NCBI GenBank assembly: GCA_023229135.1
Contig: JALNZT010000064.1
Coordinates: 1 to 13,934, forward strand
Origin: Bacteroidales bacterium
GTDB lineage: Bacteria > Bacteroidota > Bacteroidia > Bacteroidales > F082
Direction of reading: 5' to 3'
Length of the DNA stretch: 13,934 bases
The notes beneath the pieces were generated by a model, which did not search any database, was not told the DNA's origin, and saw only the letters and a program-made list of their open reading frames with translations. The first letter of the stretch is position 1. Each line of letters opens with the position of its first letter. Both the position numbers and the translations under genes were made by a program. Below, in pieces: positions 7,602 through 13,934 of this stretch.

Positions 7602-8600
7602 TTAATATCTGAAAGCAGCGCTGGCAAAGGCCAATCCGCCGCCTGATCCAATAAAATACATTAAATCACCTCTTTTGATTTTCCCTTTACTGATGCTTTC
7701 GTGCAAAGCCAGCGGAATACAAGCTGATCCGGTATAGCCGTAATGGTGCATGACGGTGGGTGCTTTTTCACGCGGAACGCCCAGCTTATCCATGGTTTCG
7801 AAAATGCTATTGATATTGATCTGTGTGAGGAGGTAATGATCAACTTCATTCGATGTTTTACCGATTTTCTTGTTGAGATTTTCGGCCATCATACTCCACA
7901 TTTCCGGATTCAGCTCCTTTGGAAATTTCGTTACAAATTTCAGCAGATGATCCTTATTATCAATAACTTCATGGTCCACTGGCTGATAAGTTCCGCCAGC
8001 ATAAATGCCCATGTGATCGCAATATTCGCCTTTGGTGATCAGTTCGCTGGCCAAAAATCCTTGATCCTGCTTTTCTGTTGCCGACATAATAACAGCACCG
8101 GCAGCATCTGCAAAAAGGGTAACGGTTTTTTTATCGCTCATATTGAGGTATTTACTCATCGCGTAGGCGCCAATAACCATTACATTCTGGTAGTTTTCAT
8201 CGGCTTTGATATATTTTGCAGCCATATCAATTGCGGTTACAAATCCGGCGCAGGCCGTATTCACATCAAAGCTGCCCGCATTGCTCATGCCCATCAAATG
8301 CTGCACTTTTGAGGCAGTTGAAGGCGAAATATATTCGGGTGTATCAGTAGCGATAATGAGTAAATCAATATCAGTAGCTTTCAGGTTAGCATTTGTCAGG
8401 GTGTTTTTTGCAGCTTCAATGCAAAGATCAGCAGTGGATTGATTTTCGGTGCACCAACGGCGTTCGTATATCTGCACATTCTCAGCCAGCCAGGTGCTTA
8501 CATTTTCACCCAATAATTCGTCAAAATAGCTGTTCGGCACAATGCGCTCCGGAACATACATTCCGGTAGCTTTTAGGTATGCATTTCTGTTCATCATCAT
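7602..8600 (-). CDS. KASIII-like (FabH-fold) acyltransferase with altered active site
   Basis: The 332-residue protein has the FabH/KASIII thiolase fold throughout: TDTPEYISP near 85-93, the acylation site NTACAGF with Cys117, FADAAGA (163-169) and the C-terminal SGGGLAFASA. FabH condensing enzymes use a Cys-His-Asn triad. Aligning the C-terminal half with E. coli FabH without gaps puts Thr259 (in LLTQIN) at the position of His244 (PHQAN) and Tyr289 (in YGYTGSA) at that of Asn274 (HGNTSAA). Decarboxylative condensation of malonyl-ACP is therefore unlikely. An acyl-transfer role, as in diverged KASIII proteins such as DpsC, CerJ or PqsB, is more plausible. The start overlaps the dehydrogenase stop by one base (TAATG). 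Three ATG codons in a row begin the frame, so the exact start is uncertain by two residues; a GGAGGA lies about 12 nt before the first. Confidence 0.9.
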   Translation of the reverse strand: MMMNRNAYLKATGMYVPERIVPNSYFDELLGENVSTWLAENVQIYERRWCTENQSTADLCIEAAKNTLTNANLKATDIDLLIIATDTPEYISPSTASKVQHLMGMSNAGSFDVNTACAGFVTAIDMAAKYIKADENYQNVMVIGAYAMSKYLNMSDKKTVTLFADAAGAVIMSATEKQDQGFLASELITKGEYCDHMGIYAGGTYQPVDHEVIDNKDHLLKFVTKFPKELNPEMWSMMAENLNKKIGKTSNEVDHYLLTQININSIFETMDKLGVPREKAPTVMHHYGYTGSACIPLALHESISKGKIKRGDLMYFIGSGGGLAFASAAFRY

Positions 8601-9343
8601 TAAATCGTTATTCCTCCGTCAACACTTAAAACTGCTCCATTGATAAATGCGGCTTCATCACTGGCTAAAAACAGGTAAGCTGAAGCGATTTCTTCAGGTT
8701 TGCCTAATCTGCCCACCGGCGTTTTGTCGCGCATGCCTTGCAGTACGTTTTCAGGCATTTTGGCAACCATCTCTGTGGCAATAAAACCAGGAGCTACAGC
8801 ATTTACAGTAACGCCTTTGCGACCCAGTTCTCTGGCCAAGGTTTTGGTCATGCCAATCACCGCTGCTTTGGTGGCGACATAGTTTGTCTGGCCAAAATTT
8901 CCGTACAAAGCGACCACCGATGAGGTGTTGATTATACGACCAAATTTTGCTTCCGACATATAATCCGCTACCACTTTTGTGCAATTAAAAACACCCGTAA
9001 GATTCACGTCTATCACCTGTTGCCAGCTTTCTGGTGTCATGTTTTTGAGGCTGCTGTCGCGTGTAATTCCGGCGTTATTGATTAAAATATCAATGCGGCC
9101 TTTCTCTTTGAAAAGACTTTCAGCAGCCTTTTTTACTGATTCAAAATCGGCTGTATTTACCTGCTGAAAACTCACGCTAAAGCCTTGTTTGTTAAGTGAT
9201 TTGCTTAGCGTATCTCCTTTTTCTGCATTCAAATCCCATATGGCTACGTGTGCGCCTTCTTGAGCAAAACGTTCAACGGTAGATTTACCAATCCCATCTG
9301 CGCCACCCGTAATGATGGCAACTCTCTTATCGAGTTTTTTCAT
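8600..9343 (-). CDS. Short-chain dehydrogenase, 3-hydroxyacyl-CoA/ACP type, likely NAD-dependent
   Basis: A classical SDR of 247 residues, similar to FabG and PhaB. The dinucleotide motif TGGADGIG is at 12-19, NNAG at 89-92, and the catalytic tetrad is Asn114, Ser142, Tyr155 and Lys159. PGFIATEM and the C-terminal LSVDGGITI are typical of the FabG/PhaB group, which interconverts 3-ketoacyl and 3-hydroxyacyl thioesters. The residue at the end of strand beta 2 is Asp37 (VAIWDLN). An acidic residue there normally contacts the adenosine ribose and favours NAD(H), whereas biosynthetic FabG has basic or small residues for NADP(H). This suggests it runs as an oxidising dehydrogenase. It lies between the thiolase (63-bp gap) and the KASIII-like gene (1-bp overlap). 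Confidence 0.93.
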   Translation of the reverse strand: MKKLDKRVAIITGGADGIGKSTVERFAQEGAHVAIWDLNAEKGDTLSKSLNKQGFSVSFQQVNTADFESVKKAAESLFKEKGRIDILINNAGITRDSSLKNMTPESWQQVIDVNLTGVFNCTKVVADYMSEAKFGRIINTSSVVALYGNFGQTNYVATKAAVIGMTKTLARELGRKGVTVNAVAPGFIATEMVAKMPENVLQGMRDKTPVGRLGKPEEIASAYLFLASDEAAFINGAVLSVDGGITI

Positions 9344-9361
9344 AAAATCTTAAATTAGTGT

Positions 9362-9380
9362 AAGAAAGAAGATCTTTCTT
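9362..9380 (-). repeat. Small hairpin between thiolase and dehydrogenase genes
   Basis: AAGAAAGA (9362-9369) and TCTTTCTT (9373-9380) form a perfect but AT-rich 8-bp stem with a 3-nt loop in the 63-bp gap. There is no T run after it on the minus strand, so a full terminator is unlikely. It could be an mRNA processing or stability element. Confidence 0.35.
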
Positions 9381-9406
9381 TAGTGTGCTTTTCTTGCAAA
9401 GACAAT

Positions 9407-10591
9407 CTATTTATTGCGAGAAATCAACATTGCAATGCCTTGCCCGCCTCCAATACAGAGGGTAGCCAAACCGCGTTCGAGTTCTCTTTTTTGCATTTCG
9501 TAAATCAATGATGTTAGAATCCTTGCGCCTGATGCACCGATGGGATGACCCAAGGCAATGGCGCCACCGTTTACGTTCACGATATCAGGATTGAGTCCGA
9601 GATCTTTAACCACCGCAAGTGACTGTGCTGCAAAGGCTTCGTTGGCTTCAATAAGTTGTAAATCATTGACAGACCAACCGGCTTTTGAAAGTGCTTTTTT
9701 TGTTGCAGGAACGGGACCATAACCCATAATTTTTGGATCTAAGGCGGCGTAAGCAGCAGCTTCGATAGTGGCTAAAGGTTTCAAGCCAAGCTGTTTGGCT
9801 TTTTCTTCCGACATCAAAACGAGCATAGCTGCGCCATCATTAATTCCTGAAGCATTTCCAGCAGTAACAGTACCATCAGGTTTGAAGGCCGGACGTAATT
9901 TGGCCAGTTTTTCAATGGTCATGCCGTGTTTCGGAAATTCGTCCTGATCTATTGTAATGGGATCGCCTTTGCGCTGAGGAATAGTTACAGGCGTAATTTC
10001 GTCGTTGAAGCGGCCTTCTTTTTGTGCTTTTTCGGCTTTCAGCTGACTTTTAAGTGAAAATTCATCTTGCTGTTCGCGCGTTAACTTCCAGCGCTCGGCA
10101 ATATTTTCGGCAGTGATGCCCATGTGGTAGCCGTTGAAAGCTTCGGTCAGCCCGTCCAAAATCATGCTGTCAACCAATGTGCCATCGCCCATGCGATAGC
10201 CGTTGCGTGCTTTGGGTAATAAATAAGGTGCACTCGACATATTTTCGGTGCCGCCTGCCAGCACAATTTCGGCTTCGCCCAACTGAATAAGTTGCATACC
10301 CATCATTATTGCCCGCAAACCTGAACCGCAAACCTGATTGATAGTTACGGCAGGTGTAGTTTCTGGTGTGCCAGCATAAACACCGATCTGGCGAGCGATA
10401 TTCTGACCCAAACCGGCTGAGAGTACGTTGCCGATAATAACTTCGTCAACTAACTCGGGTTCAATGCGTGCTCTTTCAAGCGCTGCAACAGAAGCAATTT
10501 TACCCAGTTCAACGGCACCTACTGAGGATAGACCTCCACCAAAAGTTCCAATTGCCGTGCGGGCTGCTGATACGATAACTACTTTTCTCAT
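9407..10591 (-). CDS. Acetyl-CoA acetyltransferase (thiolase II type)
   Basis: The 394-residue protein is a full-length thiolase. The acyl-accepting Cys88 lies in VCGSGL, the NEAFA motif is at 317-321, the catalytic His349 is in GHPIGASGAR, and the second catalytic Cys379 is in the CIGGGQG block. The length and the pattern around LPKARNGYRMG are those of tetrameric acetoacetyl-CoA thiolases (AtoB/PhaA group) rather than long-chain FadA. It would interconvert two acetyl-CoA and acetoacetyl-CoA, or cleave short 3-ketoacyl-CoA. It is the first gene after a strong promoter and thus probably the first gene of the operon. A role in degradation is favoured by the ligase, symporter and NAD-type dehydrogenase downstream, but the reaction is reversible. 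Confidence 0.95.
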   Translation of the reverse strand: MRKVVIVSAARTAIGTFGGGLSSVGAVELGKIASVAALERARIEPELVDEVIIGNVLSAGLGQNIARQIGVYAGTPETTPAVTINQVCGSGLRAIMMGMQLIQLGEAEIVLAGGTENMSSAPYLLPKARNGYRMGDGTLVDSMILDGLTEAFNGYHMGITAENIAERWKLTREQQDEFSLKSQLKAEKAQKEGRFNDEITPVTIPQRKGDPITIDQDEFPKHGMTIEKLAKLRPAFKPDGTVTAGNASGINDGAAMLVLMSEEKAKQLGLKPLATIEAAAYAALDPKIMGYGPVPATKKALSKAGWSVNDLQLIEANEAFAAQSLAVVKDLGLNPDIVNVNGGAIALGHPIGASGARILTSLIYEMQKRELERGLATLCIGGGQGIAMLISRNK

Positions 10592-10650
10592 AAGTTTACT
10601 TATTAAGGAATACGGCAGCGTGAAGCTGTCATCTAAAAATTAATTTTGAG

Positions 10651-10681
10651 CAAACTTAGTGGCTATTAATAGATATGTCAA
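10651..10681 (-). promoter_or_regulatory. Bacteroidetes-type promoter of the thiolase operon
   Basis: Read on the minus strand, TTG (complement of 10679-10681) is followed after exactly 20 nt by TAAGTTTG (complement of 10651-10658). This is a perfect TAnnTTTG -7 element with the expected -33 TTG. Transcription would start near 10645, giving a leader of about 50 nt before the thiolase start codon. No riboswitch-like structure was seen in that leader. Confidence 0.7.
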
Positions 10682-10786
10682 CCGTTATCGTTTGAAAGTT
10701 AGGGTCGACTTATTTTAAATAAAGATGATTAAATTAGTTAAACTGCATGAAATGAGCTTAATAATTGAATATTATAACCTATTGAC

Positions 10787-11395
10787 TTAAAGTTTAAACC
10801 AATTTGTTGAAAGGTTTTCTTTGCGCATCTTGCAGGAATCGTTCTGGACAGACAGAATCAGGTCGTCGCCTTCAATTTCAAAACTGTAAACGCCTTCCTT
10901 CATCCCGCAGAGGTCGTCGGACAGCGTGTTTACAAGGTGAAGGCTGTTGTTCGAAATCTTGAAATGGCCTTTAAGTTTAGGGCGTTCTTCTATGGAGGGA
11001 AACTCAACTTGAAATGTATTGTCTTTAAAAGTAAGCATGGCACCATTGAGTGTGCTGACCCAAGTGCCTTCAAGAGTGGTTTTTTGAATTGGTTTGTCCT
11101 TCTGCCCAGGCGGAATTATAGAACTGTTCTCTTGGCTGCCAGCTAAATTTGTAGTTGTTGAATTATCTGTAGATTGCTCGTTGTCAGTATTATAGGTAGA
11201 GGTTATTGTTTCTTTCATCCTATTGAAATACTGTCGGTAGTTGCCGTCGGTAATAAAATAGCTCAGTACAATGGCCGCAACTATGATGAGCAATAAAACT
11301 AATATGGTACCTGGTTGGTACTTGCCACGCTTGCGTGATGCAGTGTTTGATTTACGTTTAGGTACACTTCGTTTTTTTGATTGCTGTTTTGCCAT
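10787..11395 (-). CDS. Bitopic membrane protein with C-terminal lipocalin-like domain
   Basis: A 202-residue protein of unknown function. The first 27 residues are very basic (many Lys and Arg), then one hydrophobic helix spans about 30-48, so the N-terminus should be cytoplasmic and the rest periplasmic. A low-complexity linker rich in Ser, Thr, Asn and Gln covers about 65-105. The C-terminal part, from LEGTWVS at 108 to the end, resembles small lipocalin-like domains of Bacteroidetes: an L-GTW start, then the strands MLTFKDNTF, LKGHFKISNN and LILSVQND. Cys163 and Cys188 could form a disulfide. A possible -7 element (TAATTTTG, minus, 11410-11417) lies close to the start codon but has no good -33 partner. 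The TrhA-like gene ends 52 bp upstream, so joint transcription is possible. Confidence 0.8.
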   Translation of the reverse strand: MAKQQSKKRSVPKRKSNTASRKRGKYQPGTILVLLLIIVAAIVLSYFITDGNYRQYFNRMKETITSTYNTDNEQSTDNSTTTNLAGSQENSSIIPPGQKDKPIQKTTLEGTWVSTLNGAMLTFKDNTFQVEFPSIEERPKLKGHFKISNNSLHLVNTLSDDLCGMKEGVYSFEIEGDDLILSVQNDSCKMRKENLSTNWFKL

Positions 11396-11447
11396 GGGTT
11401 TCTTTTTTACAAAATTACAATGAAAATTTAAAAAGAAATAGAGTTTA

Positions 11448-12089
11448 TTAAATTACCATCATTAAAAAGCAAAAGAAGTGACAAATGCTGCCTCCCAAAA
11501 CGAATAAATGAAAGATGAAATGGCTTAATTTCTTGTTCTTTCGTAAGTAAAATAAGGCGCCGATAGTATAGCATACGCCTCCGGCAATCAAGAATAGCAA
11601 AGCATCCCAGGGGGTTGACTTTATAAGCGGAACTATGGCAATTACAATTAGCCAACCCATTGCTACATAAAGCCAGGTTGAAAGACTACGGTATTTTTGG
11701 TTGTAAAACCAAATTTTAAAAACGATTCCGGCAATGGCCAGACCCCATATCAGGCCGAATAAAACCCACCCAATTGCGCCATGCAGGTTCACCAATGCTA
11801 TTGGCGTATAAGTTCCGGCTATCAAAACATAAATAGCGGAATGGTCCAATTTATTGAGGTAATATTTTACACGGATTTTTCGGCTGGCATGAAATAGGGT
11901 AGAGGCCACGTACAACAGTAACATACTTGTTCCAAAAATGCTGAAGCTCACAATATGCCAGGCTGTTCCGTTGATGGCTGCGAAAACTACCAACAAAGTA
12001 AGTGCTGCCACGGCAATTGGTATGCCGGCTGCATGAGAGAGGGTATTGAAGATTTCTTCTGTTTTCTTTTGTTTCAGGGTAAATGCCAT
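11448..12089 (-). CDS. trhA: TrhA / hemolysin III family (PAQR) membrane protein
   Basis: A 213-residue polytopic protein with seven predicted helices and the PAQR/hemolysin III hallmarks: the N-terminal EEIFNTLSHAAG, STLFHAS with the Ser63-x3-His67 pair, LDHSAIYVLIAGTYTP with Asp82, and HFIFHLFVLGGSICHFF with His190, His194 and His204. The Ser, Asp and His residues are the expected zinc-site ligands in this hydrolase-like membrane family. In bacteria these proteins are linked to membrane homeostasis; the old name hemolysin III comes from one Bacillus protein and says little about function. Length is standard and the start is supported by the usual short cytoplasmic N-terminus. No clear promoter was found in the 188-bp divergent gap to the nucleoid-associated gene. 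Confidence 0.93.
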   Translation of the reverse strand: MAFTLKQKKTEEIFNTLSHAAGIPIAVAALTLLVVFAAINGTAWHIVSFSIFGTSMLLLYVASTLFHASRKIRVKYYLNKLDHSAIYVLIAGTYTPIALVNLHGAIGWVLFGLIWGLAIAGIVFKIWFYNQKYRSLSTWLYVAMGWLIVIAIVPLIKSTPWDALLFLIAGGVCYTIGALFYLRKNKKLSHFIFHLFVLGGSICHFFCFLMMVI

Positions 12090-12223
12090 TGATTTTGCTT
12101 TTCTGTAAAACGGAATTATTTAAAGCTTAGTATGTAGATTTTCCAAATGCTATAAGGAGTGTAAAGCTGTTTAATTTGATTGGAAAATTCAATTGACTTA
12201 TCTTCAATTAAAAATATGTTAGG

Positions 12224-12254
12224 TTGCACGAAAAGTAAATCTGGGTTAATTTCG
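12224..12254 (+). promoter_or_regulatory. Bacteroidetes-type promoter of the nucleoid-associated gene
   Basis: TTG (12224-12226) is followed after 20 nt by TAATTTCG (12247-12254), one base from TAnnTTTG and with the same spacing as the thiolase promoter. The -7 element lies within a perfect 12-bp palindrome, ATTTCGCGAAAT (12249-12260), which could be an operator. The predicted transcription start near 12261 leaves a short leader of under 20 nt. Confidence 0.5.
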
Positions 12255-12277
12255 CGAAATATTTACACAACTAAACG

Positions 12278-13315
12278 ATGCAAAACATAACTTTAGGTAA
12301 AATTGATAAGCTGATTGTTCATTACGTAGGAAATAAAAATAATGAGGACGGGGTGCGTTTTTCAGATGCTTTAACTGATTTTACTACTGTCGAAGAATAT
12401 TTTAATCAATTGATTAACAATAATTTCAAATTAGAAGAACTATATCAATTTCATTTTCTGCCAGATTTGAACTTAAATCCGATGTATCAATTCATAAGCT
12501 CGATCTTTCAGAATAGAGAAACATTTATCGAGCAATCAAAAAATGCTGGCCGCTATTTGTACGATAAAAGTACACATCCAAATATTAAAGCAGGTGAGCT
12601 ATGTGTATTCTATGTAAAAGATTGTAAAGTTAATCATGAACTTTTGGATTGTATAGGTATTTTCAAGTCTGAAAACAAGGATACAATTTTAAAGGTAAAT
12701 ACGACAAGCACTGGGTTTGACTTAAAGGATGAAAGAGGAATAAATACGAATAAGCTGGACAAAGGTTGCCTGATTTTCAATACTGAAAAGGAGGATGGCT
12801 ATTTGATTTCTATTGTTGATAATACCAATAAAAACGCTGAAGCTCAGTACTGGAAAGATGATTTTTTGGGTATTCAGCCGCTTAAAAATGAATACCACCA
12901 GACCAATCAATTCCTGGGAATAGCAAAACAATTTGTAACTTTACACATTGGCGAGGAATTCGAGCTTACGAAAGCTGACCAAATTGATTTACTCAATCGT
13001 TCTGTTAAATACTTTAAATCCAACGATACTTTTGAGAAGGAAAAGTTTGAAGAAGAGGTGTTTAAGGAAAGAGATATCATTGATTCTTTCCGGCATTTTG
13101 ATGACGGTTACAGACGAGATAACAAAGTTGAGCTTTCTGACAGCTTTGAAATATCAGTACAGGCAGTGAAAAAACAGGCAAGGGTTTTTAAAAGTGTTTT
13201 AAAGTTAGATAAGAACTTTCATATTTATATTCATGGTAACAAAGAACTTATCGAGCAAGGAGTTGATGAAAACGGACGTAAGTTTTATAAAATCTACTAC
13301 GAAGAGGAAAACTAA
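12278..13315 (+). CDS. NdpA/YejK-family nucleoid-associated protein
   Basis: The 345-residue protein matches the 37-kDa nucleoid-associated family. It opens with a VHYVGNK block and has LYDKSTHPNIKAGELCV (94-110), an IGIFKSE segment (126-132), DKGCLIFNTEKEDGY (161-175) with VDNTNKNAEAQYW (180-192), and ends with a FYKIYYEEE-type tail. In E. coli the homologue binds the nucleoid; its biochemical role is poorly known. The gene is on the opposite strand to its neighbours, has its own promoter, and is visibly richer in AT codons (many AAT, AAA, TTT and ATT) than the minus-strand operon, so recent transfer is possible. The start is the only in-frame ATG that keeps the conserved N-terminus. It ends 40 bp from the convergent glutaminase gene. 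Confidence 0.9.
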   Translation: MQNITLGKIDKLIVHYVGNKNNEDGVRFSDALTDFTTVEEYFNQLINNNFKLEELYQFHFLPDLNLNPMYQFISSIFQNRETFIEQSKNAGRYLYDKSTHPNIKAGELCVFYVKDCKVNHELLDCIGIFKSENKDTILKVNTTSTGFDLKDERGINTNKLDKGCLIFNTEKEDGYLISIVDNTNKNAEAQYWKDDFLGIQPLKNEYHQTNQFLGIAKQFVTLHIGEEFELTKADQIDLLNRSVKYFKSNDTFEKEKFEEEVFKERDIIDSFRHFDDGYRRDNKVELSDSFEISVQAVKKQARVFKSVLKLDKNFHIYIHGNKELIEQGVDENGRKFYKIYYEEEN

Positions 13316-13355
13316 CTAATTTACGTTCTAAATCATATACTAACGGGCTTTTATT

Positions 13356-13934
13356 TTAAAAAATCGACTTCTCACTATAAGTGGTAAACCTTTCCAGTGC
13401 CTCGACACCGGCTACAGAATTTCCGGCAGTATTAAGTGGTGGCGACCAAACTGCAATACTTAACTGATTTGGTATAATGGCAACGATACCTCCACCGACA
13501 CCACTTTTCGCAGGAATACCCACACGAAAGGCAAAATCACCTGATTCATTGTACATGCCGGTGGTGAGCATCAGCGCTTTAAGACGCTTGGCACGACTTG
13601 GGTTAATGATTTCTTCTTTCGTAAAAGGATTGGTGCCTTCGTTGGCTAAAAATAAAAAAGCACGTGCCAGTTGATCAGTACTCATCGCTAATGAACATTG
13701 ATGAAAATAGAGGTCAAGCACCTCTTCCACAGAGTTTGTAATAGTACCAAAGCTTTTCATAAAATGAGCCAGCGCGTAATTGCGGTGCCCAGTTTCCTTT
13801 TCTGAAGCAGCTACGCCTTTATCATAAAAAATATTATCGTCATCAGCCAGCGATCTCACAAATTCGAGAAGTTTTTGTTTGGGATTTTTAATTAGCGACA
13901 CAAGTATATCTGCCACAACGATGGCGCCTGCATT
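13356..13934 (-). CDS. glsA: Glutaminase, partial (N-terminus beyond the window)
   Basis: The frame is open to the window edge and covers the last 192 residues of a serine-dependent beta-lactamase-fold glutaminase, which hydrolyses L-glutamine to glutamate and ammonia in the cytoplasm. The fragment begins exactly in the family motif NAGAIVVADIL. It continues with NYALAHFMKSFG, YFHQCS (the Tyr is expected to be catalytic), LARAFLFLANEG, TSGMYNESGDFAFRVGIPAKSGVGGGIVAI with line breaks as in E. coli YbaS/YneH, and AGNSVAG. A GTG just inside the window edge is not the real start, because conserved sequence precedes it. The N-terminal third, with the nucleophilic Ser-x-x-Lys pair, is missing only because the window ends. 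The gene is convergent with the nucleoid-associated gene, and no clear terminator was seen in the 40-bp gap. Confidence 0.95.
   Translation of the reverse strand, partial: NAGAIVVADILVSLIKNPKQKLLEFVRSLADDDNIFYDKGVAASEKETGHRNYALAHFMKSFGTITNSVEEVLDLYFHQCSLAMSTDQLARAFLFLANEGTNPFTKEEIINPSRAKRLKALMLTTGMYNESGDFAFRVGIPAKSGVGGGIVAIIPNQLSIAVWSPPLNTAGNSVAGVEALERFTTYSEKSIF

Noticed and set aside
7743..8312. Open frame of 189 codons on the plus strand
   Set aside because: It lies antisense to the KASIII-like gene, which has strong family motifs; the translation is Cys/His/Phe-rich shadow sequence.
966..10591. Polyhydroxyalkanoate synthesis operon
   Set aside because: Thiolase and a PhaB-like dehydrogenase are present, but there is no synthase (PhaC) or phasin, and the dehydrogenase has the NAD-type Asp, so synthesis is not supported.
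11428..11655. Overlapping minus-strand frame of 75 codons within the TrhA gene
   Set aside because: It is an alternative frame of a gene whose membrane helices and His motifs are intact.

Overview
The window looks like chromosomal DNA from a member of the Bacteroidetes/Bacteroidota, probably an environmental lineage. Three lines of evidence point there. Two well-formed promoters match the Bacteroidetes sigma pattern (TTG, 20 nt, TAnnTTTG or a one-base variant). One predicted lipoprotein carries the acidic run after the lipidated Cys that is typical of surface lipoproteins in this phylum. Most starts lack a clear Shine-Dalgarno sequence. The genus cannot be told from the sequence.

Layout: positions 1-965 contain no convincing gene but are rich in repeats. 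They hold a candidate interspersed repeat (about 140-255), a nested inverted repeat (382-509), and two diverged direct repeats (592-710 and 734-890) that differ by a 38-bp duplication. From 10591 down to 966 eight genes run on the minus strand: thiolase, NAD-type short-chain dehydrogenase, a KASIII-like protein, a sodium:solute symporter, an acyl-CoA ligase, a lipoprotein, an outer-membrane barrel and a secreted alpha/beta hydrolase. The first six are tightly packed behind one strong promoter, with two start/stop overlaps. A long hairpin (3620-3656) separates the lipoprotein from the barrel-hydrolase pair, and an intrinsic terminator (913-939) closes the set. To the right are a bitopic membrane protein (10787-11395) and a TrhA/hemolysin III membrane protein (11448-12089), both minus; then a plus-strand nucleoid-associated protein (12278-13315) with its own promoter, convergent with the 3' part of a glutaminase (13356 to the window end).

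How the genes may work together (inference): the secreted hydrolase, barrel and surface lipoprotein could release and pass an organic acid through the outer membrane. The symporter would carry it inward, the ligase would activate it with CoA, the dehydrogenase would oxidise a 3-hydroxyacyl-CoA, and the thiolase would cleave the 3-ketoacyl-CoA. No acyl-CoA dehydrogenase or enoyl-CoA hydratase is present, so the locus on its own suits a 3-hydroxy or 3-keto acid (for instance hydroxybutyrate or its oligomers) better than saturated fatty acids. The least explained member is the KASIII homologue. It keeps the acylatable Cys but has Thr and Tyr where the catalytic His and Asn of FabH should be, so it is unlikely to be an ordinary condensing enzyme. 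This protein and the locus around it are the best candidates for undescribed biology here.
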